The translations under genes were made by a program, and so were the position numbers. Shown here piece after piece: positions 1-9,028 of a stretch of DNA of 64,000 nucleotides (position 1 is its first letter; each line of letters opens with the position of its first letter). The notes beneath the pieces were generated by a model that saw only the letters and a program-made list of their open reading frames with translations, ran no database searches and was not told the origin of the DNA. The stretch lies in NCBI RefSeq assembly GCF_001693735.1, contig NZ_LWDV01000007.1, positions 315,404 to 379,403 of the forward strand, written 5' to 3'. This DNA comes from Orenia metallireducens (GTDB lineage: Bacteria; Bacillota; Halanaerobiia; Halobacteroidales; Halobacteroidaceae).

Positions 1-2504
1 GCCATTTCTATGTATTCAGCCAGTTGTTTTATCTGGGATCTTTGACTAATCTCTTTTAAAGAGACCTCAACACTCAACTCTTGGTAAATTCGATTAGAAA
101 GGCTTATCAACTTTAATGAATTTCCTCCTAGAGCAAAGAGGTCATCATTCATCCCAATCTTCTCTATTCCTAATATACTTTCACAAATTCTAATTAGTTC
201 TTTCTCCATCTCACTTTCTGGTGCTAAATACTCTACCCCTGTATCTAAGGTTCCATCAGGTTCAGGTAATCTCTTTCTGTCTATCTTACCATTTTGGGTA
301 AGTGGCATTTGTTCTAACTGAACAAAATAAGCAGGAATCATATAATCAGGTAAATCTTCAGCCAAAAATTCTCTTAATTCAGCTATTGTAAACTCTTTAT
401 TTCCAGTTATATATCCACATAAGTAACTTACACTCCCATTTTCCCCTTTAGCTATAACTATTGCTTCCTTAATAGCAGGGTGCTCTAATAATTTACTCTG
501 TATCTCACCCAACTCAATTCTAAATCCTCTAATTTTAACCTGATGGTCTATCCTTCCAATAAACTCTACATTTCCATCACCTAACATTCTTACTAAATCT
601 CCTGTACGATACATCTTTCCTTCACCAAAAGGATTATCAACAAAAACTTCAGCGGTCTTTTCTGGTCTATTTAAATATCCCTTAGCCAAACCATCACCAG
701 CTATACATAACTCCCCTGGCACTCCTATTGGCTGTAAGTTATTATTCTTGTCCAAAACATAAAGTTCTGTATTAGCCAAAGGACTTCCAATTGGTATATT
801 GTCAGCCTTCTCATCAATTTCATTAATATAATAATAAGTAGCATAAACTGTAGTCTCTGTTGGTCCATAAACATGAATTAACTTTTCTTTTCCTAAATAA
901 TCTAATGCCTTTCTAGCATGAGGTACAGATATTCTCTCTCCTCCAAAGAGAATCTTTCTAACACCTTTTAGTGCCTCTAAGTTATTATCTACTAGGACAT
1001 TAAATAAAGCTGTTGTTACAAAAAAGATTGTTATTTCTTCCTCTTTAATTAAATTAGACAGCTTATTTATCTCTAATAAGTTATCTTTACTTACCATTAC
1101 TAATTTAGCACCATTTAGCAAAGCTCCGTAAATATCAAATGTAGAACCATCAAAAGCATAATTAGATAATTGGAGTATTCTATCTTCAGAATTAATATCA
1201 ATGTAATTAGTATTCTTAACTACCCTACTGATATTATAATGCATAGTTAAAATCCCTTTAGGTTTTCCTGTAGTTCCTGAGGTATAAACCATATAAACAA
1301 TATCATCAGGGCTATTTATATTCTCTAAATTAGATTTATCCCCTTGATACAGATTAATATCAGTTATATCTATAACCTCTCCAGTATAATCTATCTGATC
1401 TATTAACTGAGTATGCCCTACTAAAATTTGAACTTGACTATCTTCTAACATATAGTCTATTCTATCTTTTGGATAATTGGGTTCTATTGGAAGATAGGTT
1501 GCACCTGACTTTATAATTCCCCAAATTCCAACCATCATATCTAAAGAACGTTCTACCATCAAACCTACAACTTTACCTGCTTTTACTCCTCTTGCTCTTA
1601 AGCTTCTAGCTAGTTGATTAGCTCTTTCATTCAATTCTAAATATGTTAATTGCTTATCTCCTAACTTTACAGCTACTTGATTAGGATTTTTAGCAACCTG
1701 CTTCTCAAATATCTCTTGTAAAGTTTCATCCTTTGGAAAATCAGTTACTGTATCATTAAACTCATAAAGTAATTTGTTCTTTTCTTCTTCTGAAATAACT
1801 TCAATTTGACCTAAAATAGTTTCAGGTTCTTCTACAATTATTGTTAAAATATTTTTAAAATGCTCTGATAATCTTTCTATTGTTTCTTCTTTAAATAAGT
1901 TTACATTATAATTAATATTAAATTCAACTTTATTCCCTACTTCTCTTCCTAAGAATAAAATATCTATCTCAAACATTGTTGCTAGTATATCTTCAAGGTC
2001 AGCTATGTTACTATTCAAAGAAAAAATAGTACTGAATATCCTTTCACCTTCATCTAAAGCCAATTCTTCAATTAAACAATCTAACTGGTAATCTTTATTA
2101 TCATAAGCCTCAGCTTTATTTTTCTGTACTTCTAGTAAAAATTCTTTGAAATTCTTACTTTCTTTGGGGTTACTTCTCAAAGGTAATAACCTATCTTCAT
2201 CTGATAAATTATTATTAACAGGCAAACCTATTACTATATCATCTTGACCTGTATACTTATACAATAAAATATTATAAGCTGCAATCAATAAATCGACTAA
2301 CTTAACCTTATAAAGCTCACTTAAAGAATTTAATTTAGTTACTAGTTCTTGATTTAATGTAAAATTACTAACTGCAAATTCAGAGTTTGATTCTGCTCTC
2401 ATCTTATAATCTGTTGGCAAATTAAGTGTTGGAATCTCCTCCTTAAATCTATTCAACCAATATTCTTTTTGTGCTTTCATTTGATTTTCTAATACGTCTT
2501 TCAT
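1..2504 (-). CDS. Non-ribosomal peptide synthetase, 5' part (partial C, A, PCP); runs off the left edge
   Basis: The first 834 codons are open, from an ATG with AAGGAGGG about 10 bases upstream, and the frame leaves the window without a stop. Domains in order: the C-terminal lobe of a condensation domain (about residues 1-230, starting after the place where HHxxxDG should be, so the catalytic histidines are absent); a full adenylation domain (about 250-745) with the P-loop YTSGTTGKPKG near 405, YGPTETT near 545 and NGKIDRK near 740; and a peptidyl carrier domain with LGGNSLK near 794, whose Ser takes the phosphopantetheine arm. The specificity code read by alignment to GrsA is D-G-F-F-L-G-V-V-Y-K, the published Ile code. 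A loading module that activates isoleucine is inferred. A Sfp-type transferase lies 0.9 kb away. The product is unknown because later modules lie outside the window. Confidence 0.95.
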   Translation of the reverse strand, partial: MKDVLENQMKAQKEYWLNRFKEEIPTLNLPTDYKMRAESNSEFAVSNFTLNQELVTKLNSLSELYKVKLVDLLIAAYNILLYKYTGQDDIVIGLPVNNNLSDEDRLLPLRSNPKESKNFKEFLLEVQKNKAEAYDNKDYQLDCLIEELALDEGERIFSTIFSLNSNIADLEDILATMFEIDILFLGREVGNKVEFNINYNVNLFKEETIERLSEHFKNILTIIVEEPETILGQIEVISEEEKNKLLYEFNDTVTDFPKDETLQEIFEKQVAKNPNQVAVKLGDKQLTYLELNERANQLARSLRARGVKAGKVVGLMVERSLDMMVGIWGIIKSGATYLPIEPNYPKDRIDYMLEDSQVQILVGHTQLIDQIDYTGEVIDITDINLYQGDKSNLENINSPDDIVYMVYTSGTTGKPKGILTMHYNISRVVKNTNYIDINSEDRILQLSNYAFDGSTFDIYGALLNGAKLVMVSKDNLLEINKLSNLIKEEEITIFFVTTALFNVLVDNNLEALKGVRKILFGGERISVPHARKALDYLGKEKLIHVYGPTETTVYATYYYINEIDEKADNIPIGSPLANTELYVLDKNNNLQPIGVPGELCIAGDGLAKGYLNRPEKTAEVFVDNPFGEGKMYRTGDLVRMLGDGNVEFIGRIDHQVKIRGFRIELGEIQSKLLEHPAIKEAIVIAKGENGSVSYLCGYITGNKEFTIAELREFLAEDLPDYMIPAYFVQLEQMPLTQNGKIDRKRLPEPDGTLDTGVEYLAPESEMEKELIRICESILGIEKIGMNDDLFALGGNSLKLISLSNRIYQELSVEVSLKEISQRSQIKQLAEYIEM

Positions 2505-2888
2505 TTTTGTAGCAACCCTCCTTAATTTGTACATTGTTCAAGTTTTAATAAATATAGTAGTCGTTCACTAAATATCTAATATCTTCAATAAAAGATACTT
2601 TAGTGACTATATCCTCGAATCTATTATATTTTAACTACTAATAATTATATAATTCTGCCATTGATTTCAAAACTCCTTCTTTATTTACATAAGAATATGG
2701 TTTTATTACTATTATTTTATAATATGAGTTCAATCCTTAATTTTCTTATTTTACTAAAATCATATTTTTAATGGATATTCTACAAGGATATCTTTATTTG
2801 GTGTAGAATAGTGTAAATAGGATATAAATTTACATAACTATCATCATATTAAAAATATATCCTTAAACTAATCAATGGAGGGAAATCT
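2505..2888. other. Divergent intergenic region between the NRPS gene and a small plus-strand gene
   Basis: This is AT-rich sequence with no gene-sized frame. It holds an imperfect hairpin in the NRPS leader (2558-2609), and a seven-codon frame on the minus strand (2638-2661, reads MAELYNY) preceded by AAGGAG at a long spacing. No convincing -35/-10 pair was found for either gene. Confidence 0.5.
2558..2609 (-). other. Hairpin in the NRPS 5' leader
   Basis: On the minus strand TAGTC, ACTAAA and TATC pair with GATA, TTTAGT and GACTA, in register apart from small bulges. The structure lies about 55 bases before the NRPS start. It has no T-tract, so it is not a terminator; a regulatory or mRNA-stability role is only a guess. 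Confidence 0.35.
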
Positions 2889-3290
2889 ATGAATGATCAG
2901 AAGAGAGATTTGGCTATTTCTAAAGTTAATCAATTTCTAGATGCACTAAAAGAAGGTGATTTAGATGGTATGAAATCAACACTACACTCAGAGGAATTCG
3001 AATGTTTAGAAAGAGGTGAAAAACTGGCAGACACTAGAAAAGACTTTATCAAAATATTTGAACATGAATTTAAGGCAGGATTAGAGTTATATAAAATAGA
3101 ACTTGTAGACAAAGAAATTTCAGTATTAGATTCTGATAACAATATTAAAATTAAGGGAAGACAAGTTCATGATGTAAAAGACCCAGGTAAAACACGTGAA
3201 ATACAGGAATTTATCTTTGCCTATGAATTAAAAAATATTAATGAAGAATGGTATATTAATAAGGTAATTATAGATGATATTGAAGATTAA
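2889..3290 (+). CDS. Small NTF2-like (SnoaL/DUF4440-like) protein of unknown function
   Basis: 133 residues with ATG and GGAGG eight bases upstream. The N-terminal helix with ALKEGDLDGMKS, the charged middle and the C-terminal strand ending EEWYINKVIIDDIE resemble small cone-shaped NTF2-fold proteins, but no catalytic residues identify a reaction. There is no signal peptide or membrane segment, so it is probably cytosolic. It is one of only two plus-strand genes and is divergent from the NRPS gene and convergent with the phosphopantetheinyl transferase gene. The fold assignment is tentative; the coding call is firm. Confidence 0.75.
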   Translation: MNDQKRDLAISKVNQFLDALKEGDLDGMKSTLHSEEFECLERGEKLADTRKDFIKIFEHEFKAGLELYKIELVDKEISVLDSDNNIKIKGRQVHDVKDPGKTREIQEFIFAYELKNINEEWYINKVIIDDIED

Positions 3291-3367
3291 TAAGTATATA
3301 GTCTGACTATATGAAGAGTATATCTAAAATAGAATAGAATTTAATTTAATTAGATTAACTTTAGCCT

Positions 3368-3427
3368 GAGTTTGAGTCTAAGTAACTTCCAAGACCAATT
3401 TTTAATGGTTAACTTAAACTCAAACTC
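3368..3427. repeat. Inverted repeat between convergent genes
   Basis: The arms at 3368-3386 and 3408-3427 (GAGTTTGAGTCTAAGTAAC against GTTAACTTAAACTCAAACTC) pair almost throughout around a 21-base loop. The site lies between the ends of two converging genes and could act as a terminator in both directions. It lacks a long T-tract on either side, so that role is uncertain. Confidence 0.5.
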
Positions 3428-3438
3428 AAACCTATAAC

Positions 3439-4125
3439 TTATATATGCTCTTTAAAATCATTGATAATTTCATTTACTGATGAAATTATCAACTCATCTT
3501 CCTGCAACTTACCCTTGACACAGCTAGCCATTTTATAATCTCTATCAATTTTATATTTTTTAAAAGTATATAAGCCACTTCTATTTTGATCTTCTAAAAA
3601 GATATTCTTATCACGATCAATTATTGTAAATTGATTTAATGGTATTGATAAGCCCATACCAACTGCTTTTATATAACTCTCTTTTAAGGTCCATAAATTA
3701 TAAAAATAACTCAATTGATTATTTTTAGTCATTAATTCCTCATATTCTTTCTTTGAAAAAAATCTTTTAGCTATATTTAAATCAATTGCTTTGACTTCTT
3801 CTATATCTACACCAACTTCTCTTTCACTTATAGCACATACTACCCATCTTCTAGAATGCGATATGTTAAAATAAAGATTATCATAACCTTTCAAAAATGG
3901 TTTACCATAATTATTATTTTCAAAGATAATTTGATTATTCTTTAAATCTAGCTTCTCACAAACTAGCTTTCTGACTAAAATTTCTCCTATTATGCTATGA
4001 TAAATATCTTCTTGCCTTAAAAATCTGCTGATTTTATCCTTCCTTTTTTCAGAGAGATAAGGAATTAAGCTTTTTAATCTAAAATCATCTATCTCTTCCT
4101 GTTTGACCGCATAAACCTCCAACAT
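3439..4125 (-). CDS. Sfp-type 4'-phosphopantetheinyl transferase
   Basis: It transfers phosphopantetheine from CoA to the serine of carrier domains, here most likely the NRPS carrier domain encoded nearby. The 228 residues fit the Sfp (type II) length, about twice AcpS. Family motifs are present in order: NISHS at 87-91, GVDIEE at 105-110 (the Mg-binding Asp and Glu), and WTLKESYIKA at 145-154 (catalytic Glu and Lys). The start ATG has only a weak GAGAG element nearby; AAGGGGGA sits further upstream. It follows the FAH-family gene by 27 bases, so the two are probably co-transcribed. The activity is well supported; the NRPS pairing is inferred from proximity. Confidence 0.93.
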   Translation of the reverse strand: MLEVYAVKQEEIDDFRLKSLIPYLSEKRKDKISRFLRQEDIYHSIIGEILVRKLVCEKLDLKNNQIIFENNNYGKPFLKGYDNLYFNISHSRRWVVCAISEREVGVDIEEVKAIDLNIAKRFFSKKEYEELMTKNNQLSYFYNLWTLKESYIKAVGMGLSIPLNQFTIIDRDKNIFLEDQNRSGLYTFKKYKIDRDYKMASCVKGKLQEDELIISSVNEIINDFKEHI

Positions 4126-4152
4126 AATCTCTCAGCTAATCCCCCTTATGAT

Positions 4153-4905
4153 TTATATAACTGTATTCTTTAAAATACCAATCTCTTCAATCTTTACTTC
4201 TAATTCATCTTTTACCTCTACACTACCTACCCCTGGAGGAGTTCCAGTAGCTATTATATCACCAGGCTTTAATGTCATTACTTGAGAGATAAAGCTGACT
4301 AACTCCTTAACTGAGAATATCATTTGATTAGTATTAGAGTCTTGTTTTATCTTCCCATTATGAATTAATTGAATTCCCAAATTATTAGGATCTAAATCAG
4401 TTGCTATTGCTGGTCCTAAAGGAGCAAATCCATCAAAGGACTTAGCTCTAGTCCATTGCCCATCTCTATTTTGCAAATCTCTAGCTGTAATATCATTAAA
4501 ACAAGTATATCCTAAAATATGGTTCTCAACCTCTTTAGGACTTAAATCTTTAATCTCATTTTTGATTACAATAGCCAATTCTGCCTCGTAATCCACCTGT
4601 CTACTAATCTTAGGATATTTAATCTTCTTATTTGGTCCATTTAGAGCAGTTGCTGGCTTCATAAAGATAACCGGCTCTTTAGGAAGTTCCATATTCATCT
4701 CTTTGGCATGGTCTTTATAATTAAGACCTACACATATTATCTTACTAGGATTACATGGTGCAAGTAATTCAATATTCACTAAGCGGTGGAAAATATTAGT
4801 TTTCTGATAATCCCCAAAAATATCTCCTTCAAGCTCTTGTACATTATCATCCTCTAAGATACCATATTTAACCTTTTTTTCTGCTTTAAATCTAACAAAT
4901 TTCAT
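4153..4905 (-). CDS. Fumarylacetoacetate hydrolase (FAH) family protein
   Basis: A 250-residue single-domain FAH-family enzyme; relatives are metal-dependent hydrolases, isomerases or decarboxylases acting on 2-oxo/enol acids. It shows GLNYKDHAKEM near residue 60, the metal-ligand stretch DYEAELA near 106, CFNDITARDLQ near 136, and the C-terminal GDIIATGTPPGVG. The start is placed at the ATG with GTAGGTGAG seven bases before it; an upstream GTG three codons earlier lies inside that binding site. It sits between the YihY gene (32-41 bases upstream) and the phosphopantetheinyl transferase gene. The substrate cannot be told from sequence. Confidence 0.88.
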   Translation of the reverse strand: MKFVRFKAEKKVKYGILEDDNVQELEGDIFGDYQKTNIFHRLVNIELLAPCNPSKIICVGLNYKDHAKEMNMELPKEPVIFMKPATALNGPNKKIKYPKISRQVDYEAELAIVIKNEIKDLSPKEVENHILGYTCFNDITARDLQNRDGQWTRAKSFDGFAPLGPAIATDLDPNNLGIQLIHNGKIKQDSNTNQMIFSVKELVSFISQVMTLKPGDIIATGTPPGVGSVEVKDELEVKIEEIGILKNTVI

Positions 4906-4946
4906 TCTACTCACCTACTTTTATTTATTTTAAATTTAAGTTTATA

Positions 4947-6200
4947 TTAACACCCTTCGTCTAATAAATCAGTAATAGTTAAGCCTTTTAAACGCTTCCT
5001 TAATTCATCTTTTAAAGAGGCATATACTCCACAAACCTCTTCATCAGCAAATATCTCTTTAACAGATACCTCTTGCTTAAAGAGTAACAGCTCACATATC
5101 TCCCATAGAGATATTCTTTGGAGAGTAGTTATTGGAATATATCTATTCTCTTTGGTAATAGTAATCAAGTTCTCTGCCATTAATCCTTTAATATTATCCT
5201 CAATTATTTCTACAGGAATATTGATTTTATTGGCTAAGCCTTCAAAGGTTATCCCTGTTGATTTTCTATCCATAAATTCTTTACATATTACTACTAATAT
5301 TGCAATAGGAATTATATTTTGAATACCAATTGTAATATCTTGAAGAGTATTAAAATGGTGCAAGTTAGACCTATTTTGAAAGACATAGCAGATAACTGCT
5401 CCTAATAATGTAATCATCCAGACTAGATATAACCAGACTAAAAAGAGAGGGATTACCGATAAAGAACCATAAATCTGACTATAGCCCACTGCATACTTGG
5501 TATAAACTTTATACAGAGTCTTAGCTAAATTGAATAAAAATCCACTAATAGAACCTCCCACAATAGCAGCTAATGGTTCTACATCTGTATTTGGAATCAG
5601 ATAATATCCTACAATAAAGATTAGAAAATATGAGACAACTGAGATAAAACGAAAGATATATGTATTCCCAGTAGAGACTTCAATCAAATCAGAGCTTAGA
5701 TAAGAACTAATCACAGAGATAGTCAGACTCAAAGAAAGAGTAATTAAAAAGGTACCTAAAGTAACAAAGGTCCAAAAAGCAACAAACCTCTTAAAGATAT
5801 CACGGTGCTCCTCTACTCCCCAAATCTTATTAAAGGTCATTTCAATTCTAGCTAGCATAAATACAATTACTATTACTAAGGAGAAGAAGCTAATAACTCC
5901 TAATTGAGTAATATCTACATTGGTAACATAATTCTCTAAATACCTAATTACAATTTCACCAGTCCCAGTAGCTAGGTTCTCTAGAATAATTCCTTTTAAA
6001 GCATTAATTATCCTCTCCATCCCTCCAAAAATATTAAATAAGGTCATTATATAAAAAGAAAAGATTAATAATGGAACAAGTGATAATAAAGTCGTATAAA
6101 CTAAACTCATAGCATTGACAAATATATCTACTGATTTGGCTTTCTGATAAACCCTCTGAGCAAATAATTTCCAATTAAAATCTAAAATCCCATCTCCCAT
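4947..6200 (-). CDS. YihY/UPF0761 (BrkB-like) integral membrane protein with C-terminal winged-helix-like extension
   Basis: 417 residues. The first 290 carry about six hydrophobic segments and the family signatures LVYTTLLSLVPLL near residue 33 and YGSLSVIPLFLVWLYLVW near 240. Some relatives were once named ribonuclease BN; that is not supported here. Residues about 290-417 form a soluble tail with a helix-turn-helix-like stretch (FEGLANKINIPVEIIEDNIKGL). Start ATG with GGAGGG. It is the first of three closely spaced genes ending with the phosphopantetheinyl transferase. Role unknown; a membrane location is clear. Confidence 0.88.
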   Translation of the reverse strand: MGDGILDFNWKLFAQRVYQKAKSVDIFVNAMSLVYTTLLSLVPLLIFSFYIMTLFNIFGGMERIINALKGIILENLATGTGEIVIRYLENYVTNVDITQLGVISFFSLVIVIVFMLARIEMTFNKIWGVEEHRDIFKRFVAFWTFVTLGTFLITLSLSLTISVISSYLSSDLIEVSTGNTYIFRFISVVSYFLIFIVGYYLIPNTDVEPLAAIVGGSISGFLFNLAKTLYKVYTKYAVGYSQIYGSLSVIPLFLVWLYLVWMITLLGAVICYVFQNRSNLHHFNTLQDITIGIQNIIPIAILVVICKEFMDRKSTGITFEGLANKINIPVEIIEDNIKGLMAENLITITKENRYIPITTLQRISLWEICELLLFKQEVSVKEIFADEEVCGVYASLKDELRKRLKGLTITDLLDEGC

Positions 6201-6370
6201 AATACCCTCCCCTAGTTAGTGATCAGGTCTAACATAAACTTAAGTTTAAGAAGATATTCTTATATCCTTCTAAACCTTAATCTCTAAATTCACTTAATAA
6301 ATCTCTATAACCATAATTTTACTATAAACTCACTTAAAATTAAAGTTGAATCTAAATTTTATCAATTAAA

Positions 6371-6402
6371 TAAAAAGACCAGACACTTATTAGTGTCTGA
6401 CC
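6371..6402 (-). terminator. Intrinsic terminator of the beta-barrel protein gene
   Basis: On the minus strand CAGACAC pairs with GTGTCTG around a six-base loop (arms 6380-6386 and 6393-6399), followed by CTTTTTATTT. It lies 45 bases after the stop of the gene at 6447-7178. Confidence 0.85.
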
Positions 6403-6446
6403 AATTATAAAAAATTATTTATTATTTTTTAGTTTATTTATAATTA

Positions 6447-7178
6447 TTAGAACTTATACGCAAGTCCAAAAGTAAGTTCAAAACCACTAGCATCCAATTC
6501 ATCTTCACCATCATCCTTTTGATCATTGTAATTACCATCTATGTAAGCTTCATCAACAGAAACAGAATCATCAAAATCCATATCTAAAGTCAATATCCGA
6601 TAGTTAGCATTTCCATAAATATTAACATTTTCACTTAATGAATAACTACTTCCTATTCCCAACTTAGCACCTATTCCACTTAAATCAGCTTTCTGAGTAT
6701 AATTATAACTTTCAGAATTTTCCACTTCAAACTCATATTCTCCTGTATAATAACCTAACCCACCATTAATTATTATAAATTTGTTAACTTGATACTTAGC
6801 TACCCCTGTAAACCCTTGTAAATCAATATTAATAGTAGCATCGACTTCAAAACCATCATTCTCCTTCTTATAAAGTTTACTTTTATCAGGAGAAATATTC
6901 TCATATTCGCCACCAATCTTTAATTTAGGACTAAATGTAGGTAAATCAGTATACCCTCCCAAATAAAAACCAGCTGTATTTTCAATCTCATCAAACTTAT
7001 TTGACTTCAAATCAGAAGCAGAAAATGTATCCTTATTAACATTTTTAATCCAATCATTTAAATTACTAAAATCAAAAGTAGTATAAATCCCTCCACCAAC
7101 AACTTCATAACCAGCAAATACAACTGTTGAACTTAAACACATTATCAATAATGCTAATAAAATAGTAAACTTTCTCAT
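6447..7178 (-). CDS. Outer-membrane beta-barrel protein with signal peptide
   Basis: 243 residues. An N-terminal signal peptide (MRKF, then a hydrophobic stretch ending TVVFA, cleavage near residue 22) is followed by GYEVVGGG and alternating polar/apolar strands such as INGGLGYYTGEYEFEVE and VNIYGNANYRILTLDMDF. The last residues, FGLAYKF, end in the aromatic residue typical of barrel proteins recognised by BamA. Export across two membranes is inferred, as in Halanaerobiales, which have an outer membrane. It has its own promoter and terminator. The C-terminal region has acidic D/E-rich loops, consistent with a salt-adapted surface. Substrate unknown. Confidence 0.85.
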   Translation of the reverse strand: MRKFTILLALLIMCLSSTVVFAGYEVVGGGIYTTFDFSNLNDWIKNVNKDTFSASDLKSNKFDEIENTAGFYLGGYTDLPTFSPKLKIGGEYENISPDKSKLYKKENDGFEVDATINIDLQGFTGVAKYQVNKFIIINGGLGYYTGEYEFEVENSESYNYTQKADLSGIGAKLGIGSSYSLSENVNIYGNANYRILTLDMDFDDSVSVDEAYIDGNYNDQKDDGEDELDASGFELTFGLAYKF

Positions 7179-7220
7179 TACTTTTCAACTCCTCTTTAAT
7201 ATTATTTTCCCATATTATTA

Positions 7221-7249
7221 ATTCTATAAATATAAACCACATCCTTCAA
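7221..7249 (-). promoter_or_regulatory. Promoter of the beta-barrel protein gene
   Basis: On the minus strand TTGAAG (7244-7249) and TAGAAT (7221-7226) are separated by 17 bases, about 45 bases upstream of the ATG at 7178. Confidence 0.6.
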
Positions 7250-7300
7250 ATAATTAGAATTATTTTATTTAAAAAATAAAATATAACAATTATAAATAAT

Positions 7301-7329
7301 AAAAAAGACAACCAAGTAATTAGGTTGCC
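7301..7329 (-). terminator. Terminator at the end of the ilv-leu-cim operon
   Basis: On the minus strand GGCAACC pairs with GGTTGTC (one G-U pair), followed directly by TTTTTT. It lies about 120 bases after the cimA stop and before the promoter of the beta-barrel gene. Confidence 0.85.
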
Positions 7330-7450
7330 TTAAGAATATATTCTTGTTTTATCTGTATATAGTATTAATATTTCATCAATTTCAATCAGGTTTCAATACC
7401 GTTACCAGTAAACCTTTCGGAAAGTGCTCATATCTACTTTTTATAGATAT

Positions 7451-9016
7451 TTATTTATTAGATTGTTTCAACTTTATCCCATACTCTATGCTATCCACTA
7501 AAGCCTGCCAACTGGCTTCGATAATATTGGTTGAAGCTCCAACAGTACCCCAAGTTTGGTGTCCATCTGTAGACTCAATTAACACCCTAACCTTAGCTGA
7601 AGTTCCTTCATTACCTTCTAAGACCCTAACTTTATAGTCTATTAAATGGATATCCTTAAGTTCAGGATAGAAACTAATTAATGCCTTTCGTAAAGCACCA
7701 TCAAGAGCATTAACTGGTCCATCACCTTCTGCTGCTGTATGGACTCTCTCTCCATTGACCTTAACCTTGATAGTAGCTTCTGATAAAGGACTAATATCTT
7801 CAGACTTTTCAGTGATAATTCTAACCCCTTCTAGTTCAAAGAGCTTTGTATATCTACCTGTTGCTTTTTCTACTAATAATTCAAAGGAGGCTTCAGCACC
7901 TTCAAAGTGATAGCCCTGATGCTCTAAATCTTTAATCTTATCTAAAACAGCCCTTAAATCTGTGCTCTCCTCTTCAATATTAATACCAAGCTCTTGAGCT
8001 TTATAAACAAGATTACTCTTACCAGACAATTCAGAAACAAGAACTCTCTGCTTATTACCTACTAACTCTGGTCGAATATGTTCATAGGTCTTAGAATCTC
8101 TTAAGATAGCACTAACATGAATTCCACCCTTATGAGCAAAAGCACTATCTCCAACATAAGGTTTATGGCTAGGAGGGTTTAAATTGGCTACCTCACTAAC
8201 ATAACGAGATACCTCTGTAATCTTTGATAATTGTTCATCAGTTATAAAATCTTCATTATACTTTAATTTCAAGTTTGGCATAATTGAAGATAGATTAGCA
8301 TTACCACACCTCTCACCATAACCATTGATAGTTCCTTGAATCTGTACTGCCCCTGCTTCATAAGCAGTTAGGGAGTTAGCTACTGCTAACTCAGTATCAT
8401 TATGGGCATGAATACCTAAAGGTGTGTTAACCTCTTCTTTAACCTTGGCTATAATCTCTTTGATTCTAAAAGGCATTGTACCACCATTAGTATCACATAA
8501 GATCAATGTATTAGCTCCACCCTTTTCGGCAGCCTGTAAGACCTTAGTAGCATACTCAGGATTAGCCTCATAACCATCAAAGAAATGTTCAGCATCAAAG
8601 TTAACTTCTAAGCCTTTACTCTTTAGATAAGCCACAGAACTCTCAATCATCTTTAAATTCTCTTCTAAAGTAGTCTTTAAAGCTTGGGTCACATGCAAAT
8701 CCCAGGTCTTTCCAAAGATTGTAGCAACTTTGACCCCAGAAGCCAAGATAGCATTCAAGTTCTTATCTTCCTCTGCTTTAATATTGGCTCTACGGGTACT
8801 ACCAAAAGCAGCTATCTTAGCATTTTCAAGCTTTAAATCCTGCACTTTATTGAAATACTCAATATCTTTGGGATTGGAACCAGGCCAACCCCCTTCTATA
8901 TAATCAACACCTAATTCATCTAATTTCTTAGTAATATTTAATTTATCTTCTGTAGAATAGGAGATACCCTCTCTTTGACTTCCGTCACGTAAGGTAGTAT
9001 CATAAATTTTTATCAC
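7451..9016 (-). CDS. cimA: (R)-citramalate synthase
   Basis: It condenses acetyl-CoA with pyruvate to citramalate, the first step of the threonine-independent route to 2-oxobutyrate and isoleucine. 521 residues: a DRE-TIM barrel with [11 protein letters not shown] near residue 7, the CimA-type [10 protein letters not shown] near 42, HAHNDTELA near 200 as metal ligands, and a C-terminal LeuA-type regulatory dimerisation domain (about 390-515). The barrel differs clearly from the LeuA encoded upstream, which shows [14 protein letters not shown] start with AGGAGGGG. It is the last gene of the operon, 12 bases after leuB. Citramalate is processed by the LeuCD and LeuB enzymes of the same operon. 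Confidence 0.96.
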   Translation of the reverse strand: MIKIYDTTLRDGSQREGISYSTEDKLNITKKLDELGVDYIEGGWPGSNPKDIEYFNKVQDLKLENAKIAAFGSTRRANIKAEEDKNLNAILASGVKVATIFGKTWDLHVTQALKTTLEENLKMIESSVAYLKSKGLEVNFDAEHFFDGYEANPEYATKVLQAAEKGGANTLILCDTNGGTMPFRIKEIIAKVKEEVNTPLGIHAHNDTELAVANSLTAYEAGAVQIQGTINGYGERCGNANLSSIMPNLKLKYNEDFITDEQLSKITEVSRYVSEVANLNPPSHKPYVGDSAFAHKGGIHVSAILRDSKTYEHIRPELVGNKQRVLVSELSGKSNLVYKAQELGINIEEESTDLRAVLDKIKDLEHQGYHFEGAEASFELLVEKATGRYTKLFELEGVRIITEKSEDISPLSEATIKVKVNGERVHTAAEGDGPVNALDGALRKALISFYPELKDIHLIDYKVRVLEGNEGTSAKVRVLIESTDGHQTWGTVGASTNIIEASWQALVDSIEYGIKLKQSNK

Positions 9017-9028
9017 TACAATCCCCTC

